Shown one piece after another: positions 59,414 to 64,000 of a stretch of 64,000 nt of DNA. How positions within the stretch are numbered: the stretch's first letter is position 1; each line of letters starts with the position of its first letter. Origin of the DNA: an uncultured bacterium (GTDB lineage: Bacteria > Armatimonadota > JACIXR01); contig CALITO010000008.1 in the NCBI GenBank assembly GCA_938041455.1, forward strand, positions 297,965 through 361,964, written 5' to 3'. Position numbers and translations under genes: made by a program. Under the pieces are notes generated by a model. That model had not been told where the DNA came from. It searched no databases and saw only the letters and a program-made list of their open reading frames with translations.

Positions 59414-59847
59414 GGCGTATCACCTCCCCCTACTTTTTCTGCCTTTTCCACTGTTTGGACCTTTAAGGGGAGTTTATAGGAAGCAATCCTGAGAGCTTCT
59501 AAGGCTGTATCCCTATCTATCTGTCCTATCTCCAGTATTATTCGCCCCCGCTTCACTGGAGCCATCCACTCTTCAGGGGAACCTTTTCCCCCTCCCATTC
59601 TTGTCTCTGCTGGCTTCTTGGTCACTACGCGGTCAGGGAAAAGCCGTAGGTATATTTTTCCCCCCTTATGGAGGTGGCGGGAAATGGTTACCCTCGCCGC
59701 TTCTAAGGCTTTCGCTGAGAGCCAACCGGTCTCCAAGGCACGTAAGCCGTATTCACCAAAAGCCAGTGTAGTGCCCTTGGTCGCTTTTCCCCTTAACCAA
59801 CCAAGATGAGGCTTCCTATATTTCGTCCGCTTCGGCTGCAGGGGCAT
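59410..59847 (-). CDS. rplP: 50S ribosomal protein L16
   Basis: 145 residues: QPKRTKYRKPHLGWLRGKA, ARVTISRHLHKGGKIYLR, KKPAETRMGGGKGSPEEW and RGRIILEIG are typical of L16 near the peptidyl transferase centre. The start lies 32 bases inside rpsC and the TAA stop overlaps the presumed rpmC start. Confidence 0.97.
   Translation of the reverse strand: MPLQPKRTKYRKPHLGWLRGKATKGTTLAFGEYGLRALETGWLSAKALEAARVTISRHLHKGGKIYLRLFPDRVVTKKPAETRMGGGKGSPEEWMAPVKRGRIILEIGQIDRDTALEALRIASYKLPLKVQTVEKAEKVGGGDTP
59421..59427 (-). promoter_or_regulatory. Shine-Dalgarno site that sets the rpmC start
   Basis: GGAGGTG on the minus strand, seven bases before ATA at 59411-59413. The same seven-base spacing is used by rpmD. 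No other start codon is within reach, so this site is the main evidence for AUA initiation. Confidence 0.75.
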
Positions 59848-60499
59848 ATTCTATTTCCTCCTCTCGGTGCTCGGGCACTTCGCCGCCCTTGTATATCCAT
59901 ACTTGCACGCCTATCGTGCCGTATTTAGTCAAGGCTACCGCATAGCCATAATCAATATCAGCATCTAATGTGGAAAGTGGCAACTTACCTTCCATAACCG
60001 CTTCATCCCTTGCTAACTCCGCTCCTGCTAACCTACCAGAACACTCTATTTTTATTCCTCCTGCTCCTGCCCGCATAGCGCGAGAAACCGCCTGTCGCAT
60101 CGCTCGCTTATAAGCTACCCTTCTTTCTATTTGGCTCGCTACATTCTCCGCTACAACCTGGGCATCAAGCTCGGGAAACCTTATTTCCTCTACATTTATT
60201 CTAACCTCTTTTTTGGCCATATCTGAAATACCCTTTACTAACTCCTCAATTGTCTTCCCACCTCTGCCGATAACTATGCCCGGGCGAGCGGTATGAATAG
60301 TTATGTTTATGGCATCCGAAACTCGCTCTATTACTATCCTGCTTACACCAGCGTTTTGCAAATGCTTCCTGAGGAAATCCCTTATCATCATGTCTTCTTT
60401 TAAAAACTCGGTATACTTCCTACCTGTGGCAAACCATCGGGAATCGGGCAGGCGATTGATGCCAAGGCGCAGGGCTATAGGGCTAACTTTCTGTCCCAT
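59816..60499 (-). CDS. rpsC: 30S ribosomal protein S3
   Basis: 227 residues starting MGQKVSPIALRLGINR, with the KH domain around VIGRGGKTIEELVKGISD and the C-terminal RAGAGGIKIECSGRLAGAE. Part of the mRNA entry site. The acidic tail overlaps rplP by 32 bases. Confidence 0.97.
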   Translation of the reverse strand: MGQKVSPIALRLGINRLPDSRWFATGRKYTEFLKEDMMIRDFLRKHLQNAGVSRIVIERVSDAINITIHTARPGIVIGRGGKTIEELVKGISDMAKKEVRINVEEIRFPELDAQVVAENVASQIERRVAYKRAMRQAVSRAMRAGAGGIKIECSGRLAGAELARDEAVMEGKLPLSTLDADIDYGYAVALTKYGTIGVQVWIYKGGEVPEHREEEIEYAPAAEADEI

Positions 60500-60503
60500 T
60501 ATC

Positions 60504-60836
60504 TCAAGCCTCCTCCACTATGACAGTGATGTGACTGGTTGGTTTGTTTATTCTGTAAGCCCTTCCCATTGCTCGTGGTCTAATTCTCCTTAGGAACGGA
60601 CCCTTGTCTACTAATACACTCTTAACTCTCAATCTCTCAGGATCCATATTATGATTGTTTTGAGCATTCGCAACAGCCGATTTAAGCACAGTTCCTATAA
60701 TCCTCGCCGGCTTAGTGGCAAGTAAACTTAGAATTGCCTCAGCTTCCTTTACCCTTTTCCCTTTCACCAGTGAAGCTACTCTTCTTCCCTTTAAGGGGGA
60801 CATCTTAACATAACGAGCTATAGCCCTTGCCTCCAT
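60504..60836 (-). CDS. rplV: 50S ribosomal protein L22
   Basis: 110 residues: YVKMSPLKGRRVASLVKGKR, VLKSAVANAQNNHNMD and RAMGRAYRINKPTSHITV are typical; the loop of L22 lines the exit tunnel. The ATG overlaps the rpsS stop by one base (TAATG). Confidence 0.97.
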   Translation of the reverse strand: MEARAIARYVKMSPLKGRRVASLVKGKRVKEAEAILSLLATKPARIIGTVLKSAVANAQNNHNMDPERLRVKSVLVDKGPFLRRIRPRAMGRAYRINKPTSHITVIVEEA

Positions 60837-61117
60837 TATTCCCTCCTCCCCTCCTTTTCTTTCTTTTCACCATGTCCCCTGAAATTGCGAGTAGGGACGA
60901 ACTCTCCGAGTTTATGACCTACCATCCTTTCGGTTATATAGATGGGGATGTGTCGCTTCCCATTGTAGATTGCTATTGTTCTTCCCACCATAGCGGGTAT
61001 TATATCAGAGCTGCGGGACCAGGTCTTGATGATGGTGTCCTTATCATATTTTTGCAACTTTTCTAAGAGGGAAGCTGCAACAAATGGACCTTTCTTCTTA
61101 CTCCTCCCCATCTTCAC
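60836..61117 (-). CDS. rpsS: 30S ribosomal protein S19
   Basis: 93 residues: [40 protein letters not shown] and [17 protein letters not shown] are diagnostic of S19 in the 30S head. ATGA overlap with rplB. Confidence 0.97.
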   Translation of the reverse strand: MKMGRSKKKGPFVAASLLEKLQKYDKDTIIKTWSRSSDIIPAMVGRTIAIYNGKRHIPIYITERMVGHKLGEFVPTRNFRGHGEKKEKEGRRE

Positions 61118-61938
61118 TTCCTCCTTTTTACAATATATTTGTCAGTCTTTTTATTACGCCGAGTCTTAACTCCTCGCGCCGGCTTACCCCAGGGTGTTTT
61201 CGGATGAGACAAACCGATAGGAGCTTTACCCTCGCCTCCTCCATGAGGATGGTCACGAGGTGTCATCGCCGAACCTCTAACATAAGGGCGTCTTCCCAAA
61301 TATCTACTTCTCCCTGCCTTCCCTAGTTTTACATTCTCATGATCTACATTTCCTACCTGACCTATAGTTGCTTTACAGTCCAAGTGTATCAACCTTATCT
61401 CTCCCGAGGGGAGCTTTATTTGGGCATAATCACCCTCTTTAGCCATAAGTTGGGCTGCTGCTCCGGCAGCCCGCACCAGCTTCGCTCCTCCTCCAGGCAC
61501 GAGCTCTATAGCATGGATAAAAGTCCCTAAAGCTATATTCCGTAGGGGTAAGGCATTACCAACCTTTTGAGGAGCATCTTTCCCTGACATTACTACATTG
61601 CCAACTTTTAAGCCCTCGGGTGCTATTATGTATCTCTTCTCCCCATCCGCATATTGGAGCAGAGCTATATAAGCTGTGCGGCAAGGATCATATTCTATCG
61701 CTACGACCTTAGCTGGTATACCATCCTTATCCCTCTTGAAGTCAATGATTCTATAAAGCCGCTTGCTTCCACCTCCCCTGAACCTCGCTGTTATAACACC
61801 AGAGTTATTACGCCCTCCACTCCTTTTTAATGGACGCACTAGCGACTTCTCTGGCTCCTTCTTGGTTATCTCCTCAAAGGTAGGAAAGGTAGCTCCTCTT
61901 CTTCCAGGTGATGTAGGTTTTACTACTTTCACTGGCAT
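61114..61938 (-). CDS. rplB: 50S ribosomal protein L2
   Basis: 274 residues: [38 protein letters not shown] and the C-terminal [20 protein letters not shown] with the peptidyl-transferase-associated His are diagnostic. It starts 18 bases after rplW. Confidence 0.98.
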   Translation of the reverse strand: MPVKVVKPTSPGRRGATFPTFEEITKKEPEKSLVRPLKRSGGRNNSGVITARFRGGGSKRLYRIIDFKRDKDGIPAKVVAIEYDPCRTAYIALLQYADGEKRYIIAPEGLKVGNVVMSGKDAPQKVGNALPLRNIALGTFIHAIELVPGGGAKLVRAAGAAAQLMAKEGDYAQIKLPSGEIRLIHLDCKATIGQVGNVDHENVKLGKAGRSRYLGRRPYVRGSAMTPRDHPHGGGEGKAPIGLSHPKTPWGKPARGVKTRRNKKTDKYIVKRRK

Positions 61939-61956
61939 ATCATAACACGCTCCTTA

Positions 61957-62250
61957 TCACAACCCTTCAAATATATCTATCTTTCCCTCTTTGACTGTAA
62001 CTATCGCCTTTTTCCAATCCTTGGTTCTCCCTGTTGTTCTCCGTCCCCAGAACATGGTTCTTGGTTTTCCCTTCATCCTTATGATGTGGACATTATCCAC
62101 CCGCACCCTAAACAAGTGCTCAACTGCTCTTTTTATCTCCAATTTGTTGGCATCAGGTAATACCTCGAAGACATATTTCCCTTCCCTTGATAATCTGAGT
62201 GATTTCTCTGTTATAAGAGGTCTTACGATTATATCTCTTGGGTCCTTCAT
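61957..62250 (-). CDS. rplW: 50S ribosomal protein L23
   Basis: 97 residues: DIIVRPLITEKSLRL, YVFEVLPDANKLEIKRAVE and RTMFWGRRTTGRTKDWKKAI identify L23, the tunnel-exit docking site for SRP and trigger factor. The ATG overlaps the rplD stop (ATGA). Confidence 0.97.
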   Translation of the reverse strand: MKDPRDIIVRPLITEKSLRLSREGKYVFEVLPDANKLEIKRAVEHLFRVRVDNVHIIRMKGKPRTMFWGRRTTGRTKDWKKAIVTVKEGKIDIFEGL

Positions 62251-62894
62251 CTCTGCTCTCTCTCCTCACTCAATCTCTTTTCCAGCACCTCGGCCGCCCC
62301 TTTCGTCATAAGGACGACCTCGGCAGATAGCACATCATAGGTGTTAATATCCTGGGCGCGGGTTATCCCCACCACATTAGGGAGATTCCGCGCGGAGAGA
62401 ATAGCGTTGGGGTCCGCCTCCCCCAAGATGATTAAGACACTCTTATCGATTAAACCCAGATTTGAGAGGATTTCCTCCATTTTCTTAGTCTTAGGTTCCT
62501 CTATTTTCAACTCTTCTACAACGATAACCTCTCCCTCAGCCAATTTAGCGGAAAGGGCGGAACGCAATGCTCCTTTCCTCTCCTTTTTTGAGAGGTAGAA
62601 GGAGTAATCCCGTGGACGGGGGCCAAAGACAACACCCCCTCCCACCCATTGAGGTGCTCTTATGGAACCTTGGCGGGCTCTACCTGTTCCCTTCTGCCTC
62701 CAAGGCTTCCTTCCTCCTCCTCTCACTTGTCCTCTCGTCTTGGTGGAAAGCGTGCCCTGCCTTTGGTTAGCAAGATAGGACAACACCGCCTGATGCATAA
62801 GGGTATGATTAGGCTCTACACCAAATATCTCGTCACTTAGGTTCATCTTACCTAAAACTTTCCCCTCTGAGTTCAAAATTTCTACATTGGGCAT
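62247..62894 (-). CDS. rplD: 50S ribosomal protein L4
   Basis: 215 residues: QGTLSTKTRGQVRGGGRKPW, QKGTGRARQGSIRAPQWVGG and VFGPRPRDYSFYLSKKERK are diagnostic of L4, whose loop lines the tunnel. In some bacteria L4 regulates the S10 operon. Normal length. Confidence 0.97.
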   Translation of the reverse strand: MPNVEILNSEGKVLGKMNLSDEIFGVEPNHTLMHQAVLSYLANQRQGTLSTKTRGQVRGGGRKPWRQKGTGRARQGSIRAPQWVGGGVVFGPRPRDYSFYLSKKERKGALRSALSAKLAEGEVIVVEELKIEEPKTKKMEEILSNLGLIDKSVLIILGEADPNAILSARNLPNVVGITRAQDINTYDVLSAEVVLMTKGAAEVLEKRLSEEREQR

Positions 62895-62901
62895 CCTTAT
62901 T

Positions 62902-63546
62902 TCACCTTTCCACCTTGATTTTTGGTAACGATTTTATAGCTTGACGGATTAACAATAACCCGCTCCGAGGTCCGGGAACCGCTCCCTTCACGATAAGGAG
63001 GTTTCTCTCCGGATCAACCTCAATAATCTCCAAATTCTGCATAGTCACTCTCTCTGCTCCCATATGCCCCGGCATTTTCTTCCCTTTTATTATCCTCTGA
63101 GGCTGTTGGGGACCAGCGGAAGCTGGTCTTCTATGAGACATTGAACCATGAGAGGCTGGCCCTCCGCTGAAGCCCCATCTCTTTATAACACCTGCGAATC
63201 CCTTACCCTTAGAGATTCCTATAATATCTACTTTTTCTCCCGGTGAGAAAATATCCACTCTTATCTCGCTACCTACCTCCAAACCTTCAAATTTTCCCCT
63301 GACCTCGCGCAAAAAGCGACAGGGAGAAACATTCGCTTTTCTAAAATGACCAGAGAGAGGTTTGTTCAATTTCTGGGGCTTAACCTCCTCAAACCCGATT
63401 TGGATAGCTTCGTAACCATCCTTAGGAAGCACTTTCTTCTGAACAATTATACAAGGACCTGCCTGCACCACCGTTACTGGTATAGCTTCGCCTTCCTGGT
63501 TAAAATATGTCGTCATTCCTAGCTTTTTACCTAATAGCGCCTTCAT
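62902..63546 (-). CDS. rplC: 50S ribosomal protein L3
   Basis: 214 residues from the ATG at 63546 (MKALLGKKLGMTTYF); AGGTGAGG just upstream supports it over a GTG three codons earlier. GKGFAGVIKRWGFSGGPASH and PGHMGAERVTMQNLEI are typical. It binds near the peptidyl transferase centre. Confidence 0.97.
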   Translation of the reverse strand: MKALLGKKLGMTTYFNQEGEAIPVTVVQAGPCIIVQKKVLPKDGYEAIQIGFEEVKPQKLNKPLSGHFRKANVSPCRFLREVRGKFEGLEVGSEIRVDIFSPGEKVDIIGISKGKGFAGVIKRWGFSGGPASHGSMSHRRPASAGPQQPQRIIKGKKMPGHMGAERVTMQNLEIIEVDPERNLLIVKGAVPGPRSGLLLIRQAIKSLPKIKVER

Positions 63547-63555
63547 AGTCCTCAC

Positions 63556-63864
63556 CTAAAGGGTAATCTCTATGTCTACGCCGCTTGGAAGCTCTAACTG
63601 CATAAGAGCGTCTACTATTTTGGGAGAAGGTTCTATTATATCTATCAATCTTTTGTATATCCTCATCTCAAAGTGTTCCATAGAGGTTTTATCTATGAAA
63701 GGGGAACGAATCACACACCAACGCTTTATCTTCGTAGGTAGAGGCACGGGACCTATCACCTTAGCTCCTGTATCCTTTGCGGTTTCTACAATCTTCTTTG
63801 TGGACTCGTCTACTAAGCGATGGTCGTAGCCCTTGAGTTTTATCCTTATCCTTTCACCCGGCAT
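63556..63864 (-). CDS. rpsJ: 30S ribosomal protein S10
   Basis: 102 residues from the ATG at 63864. GAGGTG within the end of tuf lies ten bases upstream; a TTG at 63873 would be too close to that site. [36 protein letters not shown] and [13 protein letters not shown] are diagnostic of S10 (also NusE, the antitermination factor). It begins 1 base after the tuf stop. Confidence 0.97.
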   Translation of the reverse strand: MPGERIRIKLKGYDHRLVDESTKKIVETAKDTGAKVIGPVPLPTKIKRWCVIRSPFIDKTSMEHFEMRIYKRLIDIIEPSPKIVDALMQLELPSGVDIEITL

Positions 63865-63865
63865 A

Positions 63866-64000
63866 TTATTCAAACACCTCTGTGACTACACCAGCTCCTA
63901 TTGTCTTTCCGCCCTCCCTTATAGCGAAGCGCAAACCTCGCTCCAAAGCTACAGGCTTCTGCAATACCACCTTCATATTCACATTGTCCCCGGGCATAAC
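63866..64000 (-). CDS. tuf: Elongation factor Tu, C-terminal end (partial, runs off right edge)
   Basis: The last 44 codons and stop of EF-Tu. [37 protein letters not shown] and VVTEVFE are the end of domain 3, diagnostic of EF-Tu. The stop TAA is at 63866-63868, one base before rpsJ, the common tuf-rpsJ junction. The rest of the gene and probably rpsL-rpsG-fusA lie beyond the window. Confidence 0.95.
   Translation of the reverse strand, partial: VMPGDNVNMKVVLQKPVALERGLRFAIREGGKTIGAGVVTEVFE

Noticed and set aside
1..64000. CRISPR arrays, insertion sequences, prophage or attachment sites
   Set aside because: No regularly spaced direct repeats, transposase, integrase or phage structural genes were seen.

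Overview
The window is a gene-dense piece of a bacterial chromosome (one tRNA, about 70 protein genes, no gene-free stretch over 300 bases, no CRISPR, insertion sequence or prophage seen). Base composition is moderate and the genes are tightly packed; neighbours very often overlap by ATGA, GTGA or TAATG. Strong Shine-Dalgarno sites (GGAGG type) and sigma70-like promoters with 17-base spacers are readable. The mix of a full tuf-S10-spc-alpha ribosomal block, ferredoxin-dependent 2-oxoacid oxidoreductase subunits, zinc-binding (four-Cys) forms of S4, S14, L24 and adenylate kinase, and many secreted glycoside hydrolase-like proteins suggests an anaerobic, possibly thermophilic, polysaccharide-degrading uncultured bacterium. 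An Armatimonadota/Fervidibacter-like lineage would fit, but this is inference with low confidence.

Region by region: 1-8520 (minus) holds secreted carbohydrate-active proteins (a GH42-like enzyme cut by the left edge, a 254-residue secreted module, a 1397-residue GH13-like protein), a lipoprotein and a histone-deacetylase-fold hydrolase. 8525-15144 (minus) holds rpe, a PASTA-domain pseudokinase, a nucleotide-sugar dehydrogenase, a sigma factor with its own promoter, a parvulin-type lipoprotein foldase and glgA. 15295-20524 (plus) is an operon HIT protein - family 4 uracil-DNA glycosylase - cdaA - cdaR - glmM - M20 peptidase, i.e. c-di-AMP synthesis coupled to cell-wall amino sugar synthesis. 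20519-23462 (minus) is tRNA-Met - accB - hom - thrC.

23491-42163 is an accessory carbohydrate region: a Gfo/Idh oxidoreductase, a large secreted protein fusing an FGE-sulfatase-like domain to a polysaccharide-lyase-like body, SIS-domain and GlcNAc-kinase-like genes, a 2-oxoacid:ferredoxin oxidoreductase whose beta subunit is separated from its alpha and delta subunits by two secreted polysaccharide genes, malate dehydrogenase, a GH51-like arabinofuranosidase, a lone type II secretion F protein and a radical SAM protein. A perfect 20-bp palindrome at 42298-42338 marks the end of the next block.

42342-64000 (minus) is one collinear block from tuf (cut by the right edge) through the S10, spc and alpha operons, map-infA-rpmJ, rpoA, truA, rplM-rpsI, then NlpC/P60, an alpha/beta hydrolase and an HtrA protease. 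Three things in it are unusual: an EF-G-like gene sits between rplE and rpsN; rpmD (L30) lies almost wholly inside a long 3' extension of rpsE (S5) in another frame; and rpmC (L29) has no standard start codon and appears to begin at AUA behind a perfect Shine-Dalgarno sequence.
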